Below are positions 54,963-63,846 of a stretch of 64,000 nt of DNA, piece by piece; position 1 is the first letter of the stretch; each line of letters begins with the position of its first letter. The position numbers were made by a program, and so were the translations under genes. The DNA comes from Kaistella haifensis DSM 19056 (GTDB taxonomy: Bacteria > Bacteroidota > Bacteroidia > Flavobacteriales > Weeksellaceae): assembly GCF_000735695.2 (NCBI RefSeq), contig NZ_JASZ02000002.1, positions 62,001-126,000 of the forward strand. Reading direction: 5' to 3'. A model generated the notes under the pieces. The model searched no databases, was not told the origin of the DNA, and saw only the letters and a list, made by a program, of their open reading frames with translations.

Positions 54963-56522
54963 TTAAAATAAAAATAATTGGGATATAATAAAATTGACAG
55001 ATTCCTCTTTACCTTTTTGAAAGTTTTTTCCTGTAATACCAATTTTTAAGGCTTCCGTTGATATTGTTTTGGTCATAACTGTACTTACAGAATTATCTCT
55101 AATTGTTAGAATTGTTAATTGATTTCCCCTGCGAACCATTATTGTTTTAACACTTATTTCTTTAAGAACTTGTCCAGCAACATTAACCCCACTCGTATCA
55201 TTAAGTAGATACCTTATATCTGTTCCATATCCATAGATATAGGCTATATTTTGATTGGAAAGTTGTATTACAGATGATGCTAATGAAATACCCACCCATA
55301 CTCCTGCAAAATGCGGATAAGGATGCACATTATTCCATTGTGTATTAAATTCTAAATAAAAATCTTGATTTGCTCCTACAAATTGTGGTGATAATAGTGC
55401 TTGAACAATACTATTATCCGTTGCATAAGGAGCATAACCAGATTTAATCACTTCAGAAGATTGGTAGTTAGCCGAGTTTCCTGAACCATAAGTTCCTGTA
55501 TAAGCTACGTCATTGTAAAATTTAGACTCCCAATTTCCTGTTAAAATTGTTGACGTAATACTATTCACAACTGAAATAATTCCGGTAGTACCTGTTATAT
55601 ATTCAACTACACCATTTCTTAATCTTATCCTGTAATTTCCTAAAGGAAAATTTTTAAAGTTGTAATAAAAAACTAGCACTAAACCATCAGTATAAAGTTG
55701 TACTTGGGAATTTGGAATATTATCAATAACAGTAGTTCCTGCCTCATTCATAATATCAATAGAGAAATTAGTAGGATTAAAATTCAAACCAGTACCTCTT
55801 AACGTAATCCAATAATTTTTATCTTGCTTATCAACAATAGGAGGCATTATAACAGCCACACTCATTGTGTTAGTAGTCCACCCACCATTCATTTCAGTTT
55901 TCCAGTTCGTCTTTTCTGCATCAGATAATAAAGCTGGCATGTTTTTAATTAATGTTCTTCCATTTCCCCAAGCCACTTGTCCTGTACTATTCTGAATTAA
56001 CATTTTATTAAATGAAGTATCAGCAGATTTATCTGGAAGATTGGTGACACTATAAAGCTGTCCATTGGTATTTAATGTCCAAGAAGAGCCTAGTGTCAAC
56101 CCTGCACCTGCAACAGAAGTAAGAGAACTGTTGGCAATGTTTTTTCCTAAATCGGTTGCCTCTTTTGTGGTACCATCTTTCATCATCACCTGATTATGTA
56201 TATCATAATCGTAGGTTGCAATATTTTCAGGCAAATCACCAACGCCTAACTTAGCTTTCCAGTCGTTAACGTTGGTTGGTGTTAAATTCGATGCATCTCT
56301 TTTCGCTAAATAAGTGCTGTGCGCATTTTCATCATTCAAATGAGAATTGAAAGTCGAAACTAAAACATACTTTCCAAATTGATCTGAAAGCCCATTAATT
56401 GTAGTCATCGGTATTGTCTCGTCTTTATGCCAGAAAGACGACCATGATGCATGAAACTGTTCCTGTGTTGGGAAATCGCCGGTCTCGAACCAGCTGTATA
56501 TTGTGTTTATTGGTGTTGCCAT
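54963..56522 (-). CDS. Phage tail fibre protein
   Basis: A 519-residue protein. The N-terminus (INTIYSWFETGDFPTQEQFH, then SWSSFWHKDETIPMTTINGL) is the common base of tail fibres in Bacteroidota phages and probably attaches to the baseplate. The rest is beta-rich, Asn/Thr/Gly-rich and likely trimeric, ending in a receptor-binding region. It follows the broken tail collar gene by 2 bp. The C-terminal part is more AT-rich than the start, as expected for a fast-changing host-range region. Confidence 0.75.
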   Translation of the reverse strand: MATPINTIYSWFETGDFPTQEQFHASWSSFWHKDETIPMTTINGLSDQFGKYVLVSTFNSHLNDENAHSTYLAKRDASNLTPTNVNDWKAKLGVGDLPENIATYDYDIHNQVMMKDGTTKEATDLGKNIANSSLTSVAGAGLTLGSSWTLNTNGQLYSVTNLPDKSADTSFNKMLIQNSTGQVAWGNGRTLIKNMPALLSDAEKTNWKTEMNGGWTTNTMSVAVIMPPIVDKQDKNYWITLRGTGLNFNPTNFSIDIMNEAGTTVIDNIPNSQVQLYTDGLVLVFYYNFKNFPLGNYRIRLRNGVVEYITGTTGIISVVNSITSTILTGNWESKFYNDVAYTGTYGSGNSANYQSSEVIKSGYAPYATDNSIVQALLSPQFVGANQDFYLEFNTQWNNVHPYPHFAGVWVGISLASSVIQLSNQNIAYIYGYGTDIRYLLNDTSGVNVAGQVLKEISVKTIMVRRGNQLTILTIRDNSVSTVMTKTISTEALKIGITGKNFQKGKEESVNFIISQLFLF

Positions 56523-56524
56523 TG

Positions 56525-57275
56525 TTATTGGAAATTAGGTTCTATAAAGTTTACGATTCTCGATGGTTGAATGTTATTATGGGCTGCACCACCACCTATA
56601 GTAGATGTTGCCTTATTGTTTACCTCGTTGCGGTTGCCTTGTTTGGATACGCCGTTAGAATTTCCTGTACCCACTCTCTCGGTGCCTGGGTAAAATACAT
56701 AGTCATGACTGTGATTTGGCATTTGTTTTTCCGCGAAAATCAATACATTCTTTCCAACCTTCCGGAATTTCTATTGCTGGTTTTCGAAACGGGAAAACAA
56801 TTCCGCCGTTAATAATAGGCGCGGTTTTAATCTTTAAAAGATTAATTTCTGCTAAAAGAGCATTAAACATTTGCATTGTCACTCCATTATTCACTTTAGC
56901 TTGAATTTCTTTCAATGTTTCCAAACGAACAAAATCAGCCCAGTTATAAGTCGTAAGTGCATTTCCAAATTTCACTGTTCTTTTTTCGATCAAAACCTTT
57001 TCTGTTTGGTTTTGGAAGGTTTTTTTTATTTCTTCAAGATTGATATAAACGGTGTCAGAAACTAACCCACCCTCAAAATGGTAGAGTTTCCCTTCGATTG
57101 CCACTATTCCAGGTTCCACGGTAGAACCAATAAGGCTACAGCCTTTCAGAATCGTCAGGTTGCCTGCTAAATCACCCAATACTTCAAATATTTCGTAAGC
57201 CTCTTCGATGAGATGCATGAGATCATTGGTTAGTGGAACCCCGTCGGTTTGTAAGAATTTAAAATTATACTTCAT
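56525..57275 (-). pseudogene. Tail collar domain protein, frameshifted with internal loss
   Basis: The first part (190 codons from 57275) ends GWKECIDFRGKTNAKSQS and stops at 56703. The second part in another frame reads EKQMPNHSHDYVFYPGTERV and ends GGGAAHNNIQPSRIVNFIEP. Together they are the start and the end of a phage tail collar domain, but the usual 25-30 residues between FRGK and the MPNHSH motif are missing. A small deletion that changed the frame explains both facts. Position just before the tail fibre fits. Confidence 0.75.
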
Positions 57276-57277
57276 GG

Positions 57278-57778
57278 TTACTTAATTACTATTAAATATC
57301 GTTTTGATTGCAAAGCGTAAAAATCAATTTCCGCTTTTAACTGATGCATGTTGAAAGGCTCGTTTGGTATTTCCACAATGAAATCGTAATCACTATTTAG
57401 TTCGCTTTCATTTCGCAGATAAATTGGATTTTCATCGCCGTACAACCATTGTGTTTTACTTTTAAATTGATCATCTTCAGCCTCTGTGTATATGTACACT
57501 CCAAAATAGCTGATAGAGTTCACTATTCTAATTCTTCGTTGCTGATTATCAAAAGCATCATTTAGCCTTTTTTGCATTGAAAACTTTTGAAAATTGTGAT
57601 CCATTTTAATCAGGTTCTGTTTTCTCATTTTCAGAAATTCTACGTACATCGTTTCGAGCGGTGCAATCAGAACAAATGAAAATCCTGCTAAAAAAACACT
57701 TCTTAAAAAAGTTGGCAGCCAAAGCAAAACCAGTCTTTTAAAATCAATATTAAAAGGATCGGTTTGATTATGTATCAT
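57278..57778 (-). CDS. Phage baseplate-region hypothetical protein
   Basis: A 166-residue protein with a hydrophobic stretch near residues 15-40 (LLWLPTFLRSVFLAGFSFVL) and a mixed alpha/beta remainder. It occupies the place of tail protein I (gpI) between the J-like and tail collar genes, which is the only hint to its role. Overlaps the J-like gene by 4 bp. Confidence 0.6.
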   Translation of the reverse strand: MIHNQTDPFNIDFKRLVLLWLPTFLRSVFLAGFSFVLIAPLETMYVEFLKMRKQNLIKMDHNFQKFSMQKRLNDAFDNQQRRIRIVNSISYFGVYIYTEAEDDQFKSKTQWLYGDENPIYLRNESELNSDYDFIVEIPNEPFNMHQLKAEIDFYALQSKRYLIVIK

Positions 57779-58677
57779 TCTTCCGCTATTTTAATGATGT
57801 ATTGAATTCCACTCCAATCTTCAATTTTAAAGTGTCCGGATTTGGGGATTTTTGAAATTTGAATCGGCTGGAACAAACCATAACCGTCAGCATCGCCGCC
57901 TGTTGGAACGATCCATTTGCTTTCCACTTGTAACTTTTGCAAATCGATAACACCATTCACATTCAATATTATTTCCTCTAATTTTTGCACAGACAATTCA
58001 CCATTGAATGGCAGGTTTTTCATAAACTTCTTAATTGCTTCCTGCACCGGGAATACATTTCCAAGTAAAATAGACTGACCATTTGGAAGCAAAATAAGTG
58101 GATCATAGCACACTTTAAACTGCGGAAACAAAATGTCTGGCTTATAATTAATGATTTGTAAAACATCACCAGAAGGCTGTATTTCTTCTATAAATTTGGT
58201 AAATGCAATTCCTACATTGTCAGAAACTGGTACGATTTCCTCACCTGCTTCAGTAGCTATTTTTATTAAAATCAAAGCCCGGTTATTAACGATATTTCTA
58301 CCGACCGCTGCGTATTTCACGACTTTAGAATTCTCAACCTGTTCGTCTGTGGCAATGATCCACGAATCCGTTTCTACATCATAATAATCCGGTCTAAAGC
58401 CGTCATTTTCATTAATCAAATCGAAACCGTATTGAAACCTTAAAGATTCCGTTCTGTACCATTTTAGCGACGAAACTTTTTGATTTCGTATTTTATCTTC
58501 AATCTCCTGAAGATGCAAATTCGTTGCTTCCTGAAAGTTCCAAATCGCAAAAGCCACGGTTTCAAAAACCTGCCTCCAAATAGAAGTTTTAGAAGTAGTG
58601 GTAAGCGTTGCCAGATTGGGGTTTGCATCTTTCAAACCCAACATTTCTGCGATAATTTCAAATAGTGATTTGTTCAT
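57775..58677 (-). CDS. Baseplate J-like protein
   Basis: A 300-residue protein. The segments FAIWNFQEATNLHLQEIEDKI (in part) at the N-terminus, FIEEIQPSGDVLQIINYKPD in the middle and IKKFMKNLPFNGELSVQKLEEIIL match the layout of baseplate J/gp6-like wedge proteins. Order within the tail module supports it. Confidence 0.65.
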   Translation of the reverse strand: MNKSLFEIIAEMLGLKDANPNLATLTTTSKTSIWRQVFETVAFAIWNFQEATNLHLQEIEDKIRNQKVSSLKWYRTESLRFQYGFDLINENDGFRPDYYDVETDSWIIATDEQVENSKVVKYAAVGRNIVNNRALILIKIATEAGEEIVPVSDNVGIAFTKFIEEIQPSGDVLQIINYKPDILFPQFKVCYDPLILLPNGQSILLGNVFPVQEAIKKFMKNLPFNGELSVQKLEEIILNVNGVIDLQKLQVESKWIVPTGGDADGYGLFQPIQISKIPKSGHFKIEDWSGIQYIIKIAEE

Positions 58678-58678
58678 T

Positions 58679-58999
58679 TTAACTGGTTATAAATCCATTA
58701 CTTTCTGCGTTCCCTGCGGTGATTTGCATAAATCCGATCCCTCGTTTCTGCTGGCTTACTAAATCGTTATCGGCACGAGTAAGGGCGGTTGCTGGCATTA
58801 TCTTTTTTGAGGTGTAATAGTTCAAAATATCAGTATCATTTTTCAAAGTACCAGGAATAATTAAAATACTTCCGGCACTTAATAGATCACTTACTGCCAA
58901 TCCATTTGCCGCTGCAATTGCAAAGCAATTCTCCACGCTTCCAGTGTGCTGGATGGCGATGTCTAAGAGAGATTGGTTATGTAGGACTGTAATTTCCAT
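58679..58999 (-). CDS. LysM domain tail protein
   Basis: A 106-residue protein. Residues about 8-50 form a LysM-like repeat (LLDIAIQHTGSVENCFAIAA, then LSAGSILIIPG). Small LysM proteins of this kind in tail modules (gpX or gp53-like) connect hub and tube. Overlaps the following small gene by one base. Confidence 0.75.
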   Translation of the reverse strand: MEITVLHNQSLLDIAIQHTGSVENCFAIAAANGLAVSDLLSAGSILIIPGTLKNDTDILNYYTSKKIMPATALTRADNDLVSQQKRGIGFMQITAGNAESNGFITS

Positions 59000-59298
59000 T
59001 AGTTGATTTTTCCGTTCAATTGTTTATATTTCTTCAGCTCATCGGTGAGCGCGTCAATACGTTCTTCGAGTTCCCGAATTGTTTGTTCGGCTTCATTAAA
59101 TTTTTTGATTGCATGTTCCAACCTGGTCCCCAAATCATCCACTAGCGATTTGTAATAATTAAGAAGTTTTTCCGCGTTTTCAATCTGCGAAGTTTCGGCA
59201 TCGGCTTGAGCCTTTTTGCGTCCAAAGAACCACCCACCAAAACCAGTAGCTAAAGTTGCCAGAAGAACACCGAGGTTTTCGATAAAAATTTTATCCAT
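58999..59298 (-). CDS. Small coiled-coil membrane protein in tail module
   Basis: A 99-residue protein: short periplasmic N-terminus, one membrane helix (LGVLLATLATGFGGWFFG), then a long charged coiled coil (EKLLNYYKSLVDDLGTRLEH and on). It resembles inner-membrane spanin or holin-partner proteins, but spanins are not usual at this place. Confidence 0.6.
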   Translation of the reverse strand: MDKIFIENLGVLLATLATGFGGWFFGRKKAQADAETSQIENAEKLLNYYKSLVDDLGTRLEHAIKKFNEAEQTIRELEERIDALTDELKKYKQLNGKIN

Positions 59299-59304
59299 TT
59301 TATA

Positions 59305-59595
59305 TTAATTATATTCAGCATCAATGCTTAATTCTAAATCCGCAGTTATTACAAGCGTATGGACTTTCATTCCATCCCTAATAAATTCCTGTCTGATTGC
59401 ACGGGCATACTCATCTGGGCTTTCTCTTTCAACATAATTCTTGCTTGCCACACCAATTGTTGGGTTTTGTTTATATTGGCCTTTCTCTGCCATCAGTAGG
59501 TGTTTCTGGTGTTGATAAGTTGATTCACCTACAACAAAATCCCCATCGCTTATTTGTAGATCATTATTTTTGTCTAAAAGAAAATCATTCATCAT
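59305..59595 (-). CDS. gp25-like baseplate wedge protein
   Basis: A 96-residue protein with the gpW/gp25 pattern: LQISDGDFVVGES, HLLMAEKGQYKQNPTIGVAS and EYARAIRQEFIRDGM. This T4 gp25-like subunit joins sheath and baseplate. Two adjacent ATG codons are possible starts. Confidence 0.75.
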   Translation of the reverse strand: MMNDFLLDKNNDLQISDGDFVVGESTYQHQKHLLMAEKGQYKQNPTIGVASKNYVERESPDEYARAIRQEFIRDGMKVHTLVITADLELSIDAEYN

Positions 59596-59596
59596 G

Positions 59597-59797
59597 TTAG
59601 GTCATTTTACCGGTTTGAGTGGTTGCGGTTCCGGTGGTTGTTACAACTCCAGCTTTAATAAATTTTTTAATTGCGGCCGCCATCTTCTGGGCAATTCTTG
59701 TTCGGGAATCTTCCGCGCTTTCTTTTTCTTCAGATTCGGTTTCCCATATTTCCATGAGCTCCGCAATGAAAGACTCTTCCGCTATATCTAAACTCAT
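59597..59797 (-). CDS. Small phage protein of unknown function
   Basis: A 66-residue acidic-to-basic protein (EESFIAELMEIWETESEEKE, then AAIKKFIKAG and a Thr-rich end). Overlaps the spike gene by 4 bp, so co-translated with it. It may be a short tail accessory; no family recognised. Confidence 0.6.
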   Translation of the reverse strand: MSLDIAEESFIAELMEIWETESEEKESAEDSRTRIAQKMAAAIKKFIKAGVVTTTGTATTQTGKMT

Positions 59798-60282
59798 TTT
59801 AAAAGTTGTTTAAAATCATTTTTAATATCATCAAATTCGGTCTTTAATATCAAGCTGATCGTCGGACCATTGTTGGTTGTATAACCTTTTTCTAATACCG
59901 TAAAAAGCCTTTCCATTAATGAGAGCAGATTCTGATTGTTGGCCTCGAGTAATATTTTTTCAGAGACTTCTACTTTTGCAGTTGGTGTTACCCAGATAAA
60001 TTTTTCCGTTTCATCTTGGGCGATGATCATCCAGTCGTCATCATCTTCTATTCTTATTGCCAAAACATAACTGCCAATCTTTGGCACTTGCAGAAAGCTT
60101 TCCTTTCCGGTAAGAACCGGTCGAAGGCGGACATCTAAATACTCCTGATCATCTTCATCGATAAGCACACAGGTCGCGTTTTGCTCATTAACAGATTTCA
60201 CCACGGCAATGTTGGAGGTTGCAGGTCCGAATTTTTTAGCAAAATCTTCGAGTCCTTTTCTAATTTGTTCCTCTGTCGCCAT
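59794..60282 (-). CDS. gpV-like baseplate spike/assembly protein
   Basis: A 162-residue protein with an OB-fold-like N-terminal half (VKSVNEQNATCVLIDEDDQE, VPKIGSYVLAIRIEDDDDWMI) as in phage baseplate spike proteins (P2 gpV, Mu gp45). The C-terminal half is short, so a needle domain seems reduced. It directly follows the gpD-like gene, the usual order. Confidence 0.65.
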   Translation of the reverse strand: MATEEQIRKGLEDFAKKFGPATSNIAVVKSVNEQNATCVLIDEDDQEYLDVRLRPVLTGKESFLQVPKIGSYVLAIRIEDDDDWMIIAQDETEKFIWVTPTAKVEVSEKILLEANNQNLLSLMERLFTVLEKGYTTNNGPTISLILKTEFDDIKNDFKQLLK

Positions 60283-61269
60283 TTATCTATTCATTATAAA
60301 ACCAAGTTGCACTGTTTGCCGACCACCACTCATTCCAAATTCACCCTGCACGGACTGAATGAAATAATCTCCCGTCTTTTCCGGGTACATACCGCCGTGC
60401 AGCTCGATAACCATTCCCTTGTTAGCATAAGGCGCAAGAAATAACTGAATATCGCCTTCATAGCCTTTGTAATCTTCCTGGGTCTGTAACCTGTTTACAA
60501 TTTCCTTGAGAAAATTTACCGGGATATCGGCCTTTATTTTTATATCTTTTTCATTGTCATATTTTGTTAAATCAGATTTTGTCCGCTTCACTTCACCTTT
60601 TGCGTTTTTTTCCCGGACTACTATCTTTAGATTCTTCTCGACTTTCCTTTTCTGGAAATCATCATCTCTCACCGTATTCCATCCAATTTTTACTCTTATT
60701 CTTTTCTGAACTTTCCCGAAGACAGTTCCTACGAAAAGCTCATTAAAATTGAAATACACAGCCAGACTCACTTCTTTTTTCAGATATTCCAAAACCTGTA
60801 TCCCGGTAGCATTCTTGAACCGAACATTTTTTAAAGGAATTTCCGGTATTTCATTAGAAAGTTTAATGTCTGTTCCTGCTGTCAAATCTTTTAATAGCTG
60901 TTTAACAGTGACATTTGCATAAGTTTTATTGAAAATAATATTATGCAATTGAGAGGCGTACCCCTCGCATTCCAGTTCAACGGGAATTCCCATTTTTACC
61001 CGGCGGATAAATCCTGAAAAACGCCTTTCGTTTTTGTTATTGTAACCCAAAAGAACTTCTACTTTGTCGCCTTCTTTAAACTGATAAATTTTGCGACCTT
61101 CCAAATCCAATGTTTTATCTGGATTCTCATTTATCATGTGTGTCCGGCGCGGTAAGGTGATGGTGCAGGTATCAACAAAATTTCCAACATCTGTTTTCCA
61201 AGTCACCTTATTGGGCTTTATGTTTTTGTAATCGCCAATTGTGATACTGCTGGTTAAATAAAAAGCCAT
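60283..61269 (-). CDS. gpD-like late control/tail hub protein
   Basis: A 328-residue protein with the fold pattern of P2 gpD/T4 gp27 hub proteins: early strands (WKTDVGNFVDTCTITLPR), the GYNNKNERRFSGFIRRVKMG strand pair, NVTVKQLLKDLTAGTDIKL with EIPEIPLKNVRFKN, and ending DYFIQSVQGEFGMSGGRQTV. It forms the central hub to which the spike binds. Confidence 0.7.
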   Translation of the reverse strand: MAFYLTSSITIGDYKNIKPNKVTWKTDVGNFVDTCTITLPRRTHMINENPDKTLDLEGRKIYQFKEGDKVEVLLGYNNKNERRFSGFIRRVKMGIPVELECEGYASQLHNIIFNKTYANVTVKQLLKDLTAGTDIKLSNEIPEIPLKNVRFKNATGIQVLEYLKKEVSLAVYFNFNELFVGTVFGKVQKRIRVKIGWNTVRDDDFQKRKVEKNLKIVVREKNAKGEVKRTKSDLTKYDNEKDIKIKADIPVNFLKEIVNRLQTQEDYKGYEGDIQLFLAPYANKGMVIELHGGMYPEKTGDYFIQSVQGEFGMSGGRQTVQLGFIMNR

Positions 61270-61271
61270 TA

Positions 61272-61913
61272 TTAAAACTCTAAATCTGTTATAAAATCAC
61301 TTTTACAAGTCATGGTGAAGGGTCTTATCCAGTGGTTTTGTCCTTGGACTTCCGGGAATTCCAAGTCCGTAACAATAATTCTACAGCTTTCATCAAGGAA
61401 TATTTCCGGATATCCGCCGTGAAGAGTTTTTTCTAAAGTGCTTTCTTTGAAATCAACCAAAGCGCGGATTTTGTCTTCTGGTACCGTTCTGTTTTTTCCA
61501 ATCAGGAAACCTCGGATTGTGAATTTATAATCATCAATATTGATGATCTCATTCACGGTTCCTTTGCGCTCAACAACAGGAGTAGAAACTACAGTTGTGG
61601 CAAGATTTACAGAAATGGTACAGGCATCAATTGAAATATGAATCCCCTCAAGAGTTCCAGCATTCAGTTTGCCGCCCCTTAGTGTTATAGGAAACCAGAT
61701 ATCCTGACCATAAGCGCCTATTTTATTGAAACTAATATTCTTGGAAGAATAATGAATAGTGCCTCTAGGATGTGGGTTTTTGGTAATACCAGGAATCTCA
61801 ACTTCTTGAGTGAAATTCTTTTTATTACCATCTCTATCCACATAGTAAGAACCGCGGCCAAAGTATTCTTTGTACAGGTCATAAAGATTAAAGACGTTTG
61901 CTGAGTTTGCCAT
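61272..61913 (-). CDS. DUF6046 family phage protein
   Basis: A 213-residue protein, conserved in Bacteroidota prophages next to the tape measure gene, with FNLYDLYKEYFGRGSYY at the N-terminus and VTDLEFPEVQGQNHWIRPF near the end. Position suggests a tail tube initiator or LysM-like adaptor; function not shown. Family name from memory. Confidence 0.65.
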   Translation of the reverse strand: MANSANVFNLYDLYKEYFGRGSYYVDRDGNKKNFTQEVEIPGITKNPHPRGTIHYSSKNISFNKIGAYGQDIWFPITLRGGKLNAGTLEGIHISIDACTISVNLATTVVSTPVVERKGTVNEIINIDDYKFTIRGFLIGKNRTVPEDKIRALVDFKESTLEKTLHGGYPEIFLDESCRIIVTDLEFPEVQGQNHWIRPFTMTCKSDFITDLEF

Positions 61914-61914
61914 G

Positions 61915-63660
61915 TTATCCGTTTTGTGCGCCGTTGTATAGAACTCTACCCATCATTTCCATTAACAATTTTTCAAGCTCGTCTCTACTTTCATTATTAT
62001 TTAAAGTGGTGAATTGAATCGTTTCAAAGAATTTCCCAAGCGTGATATTAATTACGCGCGGTCCTCCGCCAGAAATTGTATCACCAGCTTTTTTGGAAGA
62101 CTCTTTATTTTTCTTACTTTTTGCTTCAGTATCACTGATAATCCCTTTATCCTTAAATCTTGTTAAGTCTGCCTGATAACTTGGTGCTGCTGGATCATCT
62201 TTATTTACGATGGTTTTCGTAGCTTGCACAGTAAGATTATTGTCATCTGTTACAATGTCGCGAACCCATTTATAAGCGGCTTCTAAACCATCGAGGATAG
62301 GGCTTAATACTTTTTCCCAAATCCAAACTAAGGCGTCACCGAGCCACGTAATTATAGGTTTAATGATACTTTCTAAGGTCCAGCCAATAAGCCGGAAAAT
62401 ATCTTTTATGATTAAACTTTTCCCAAGCCATTCCAAAATGCCGCCGACAATTTTCCCTAGTTGAGCAGACACTGTTTTTGAATAATCCCAAATGGTTCCG
62501 AAAATTCCAGAAACAATATTCAGGTAATCCATCCAACCGCCTGTGCTTTTTGACAAACCAGTGATATAAGCTATAGCGGTTCCCAATCCTTTAGAAATAA
62601 GGTCGATGTACGGCGTGATTTTTAAAATTGCAGGTGCAACAAAATTTAAAGCCTTTGTGCCAAGATCAAGGAATTGAATAATAATAGGGCTCATTGCATC
62701 ACCAATATCTGTAAGCGTATTTGCTGCTTTATCCTTCATTGCTTCCCACCGTCCGCCCTTCGTTGCATTTTGAGCTTCTAATGCGCCGGCATAAAGACCA
62801 CCTTTGCTCCTTGCCATTGCTAATGACTTGGCCAGTAAATCATAAGTAACATCCATTTCCTTAACTTCATCCATTGATTTTCCTGTAGCTTTGGAGAGCA
62901 GAGAATAAATATTGATTCCAGCATAGCCAAATTGCCTAATATCCATAGCGGAAGCTTTTCCAAGCGACTTAATTTGCTGCATGTTAATTGACATACGCTG
63001 CAATTCATCATTTCCTCCACCGGTTGCTGCTATAGCATTGGCAAGGTTCATCACATCTTCTCTGGCATTTTTAGCATTGCCGTCAACTGATATTAAAGCC
63101 CGGTTAGCTTTTAGAAGTGAGGCGGTATCGTAAGAAGAATTTTGTGCATCCTGCCGGATATTCTTATAAGCGACATTTGCATCCTTTTTTCCGATAAAAG
63201 TGGAAAGTCCTACGAGATCTTTCTCTTTTTGCAAACTCCCGGAAATAGCGCTCCCAATTCCTTCTTTAACTGCTCCTAAAAAAGCAGTTGCAGCCTGTAA
63301 GCCAACATTACCGATCATGGAACCTAAAGCGACTCCACCAACGCCAATCCCACCAGAACTAGACCCAGAACCACCAATATTACCTTGATGAGTTCCGGCT
63401 TGCCTTTGTAAACTTGCTAATTCACGCCTTGCAGATGCAATTTGGGTGGTAATAGTAGAGGTTCGAATTGTATTTTCAACTTCACGAATTCTGCTTTGTA
63501 ACTGATCATAGCTTTGGCCAAGAATACGGTTACGCTGGTTCATTTTATCCGCGTGCTGAGCCATTCGGCCGAATGTTGATTGAGAAGTTGCGCCAAGTTT
63601 CCCTAGGCCGCCGCTCATCTGATCACGCATTCGTACTACAAACTCAACAATATTACTCAC
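61915..63660 (-). CDS. Tape measure protein
   Basis: A 581-residue protein with an N-terminal coiled coil (about residues 35-95), a Gly/Ser-rich linker (GGSGSSSGGIGVGG), a tape-measure-type segment (RQFGYAGINIYSLLSKATGK), several hydrophobic helices and a charged C-terminus. It sets tail length; 581 residues imply a fairly short tail. The start GTG at 63660 overlaps the stop of the upstream chaperone frame (GTGA), which supports it. Confidence 0.8.
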   Translation of the reverse strand: MSNIVEFVVRMRDQMSGGLGKLGATSQSTFGRMAQHADKMNQRNRILGQSYDQLQSRIREVENTIRTSTITTQIASARRELASLQRQAGTHQGNIGGSGSSSGGIGVGGVALGSMIGNVGLQAATAFLGAVKEGIGSAISGSLQKEKDLVGLSTFIGKKDANVAYKNIRQDAQNSSYDTASLLKANRALISVDGNAKNAREDVMNLANAIAATGGGNDELQRMSINMQQIKSLGKASAMDIRQFGYAGINIYSLLSKATGKSMDEVKEMDVTYDLLAKSLAMARSKGGLYAGALEAQNATKGGRWEAMKDKAANTLTDIGDAMSPIIIQFLDLGTKALNFVAPAILKITPYIDLISKGLGTAIAYITGLSKSTGGWMDYLNIVSGIFGTIWDYSKTVSAQLGKIVGGILEWLGKSLIIKDIFRLIGWTLESIIKPIITWLGDALVWIWEKVLSPILDGLEAAYKWVRDIVTDDNNLTVQATKTIVNKDDPAAPSYQADLTRFKDKGIISDTEAKSKKNKESSKKAGDTISGGGPRVINITLGKFFETIQFTTLNNNESRDELEKLLMEMMGRVLYNGAQNG

Positions 63661-63846
63661 AACTCTTTTTTACCTTGATTTTTCCAAATTTCTAAAGCGA
63701 TGCCTGTTCTGAAGAAAAATTTCTCCTCACCCCAGAGTCTCATCGCATCTGCGCCGAATTTCATAGCTCCGAAAACTATTAAGAACTCAATTCCGCCTTC
63801 CTGCTTTTCAAAGGCATATTTGCCAGCTTGACTAAGCGCGAAAAAA
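63657..63846 (-). CDS. Second reading frame of the tail assembly chaperone (gpGT-like)
   Basis: An open frame of about 60 codons (NFFALSQAGKYAFEKQEGG, MKFGADAMRLWGEEKFFFRT) between the upstream chaperone frame and the tape measure. It has no good start of its own. It is reached from the upstream frame by a -2 or +1 shift at the T6 run at 63846-63841. This two-frame arrangement directly before the tape measure is typical of tail assembly chaperones (lambda G/GT; Mu uses a -2 shift). Confidence 0.6.

Noticed and set aside
56525-56743. 72-codon frame as an independent small tail gene
   Set aside because: Its sequence is the C-terminal end of a tail collar domain in shifted frame; it would have to start at a TTG inside the upstream gene.
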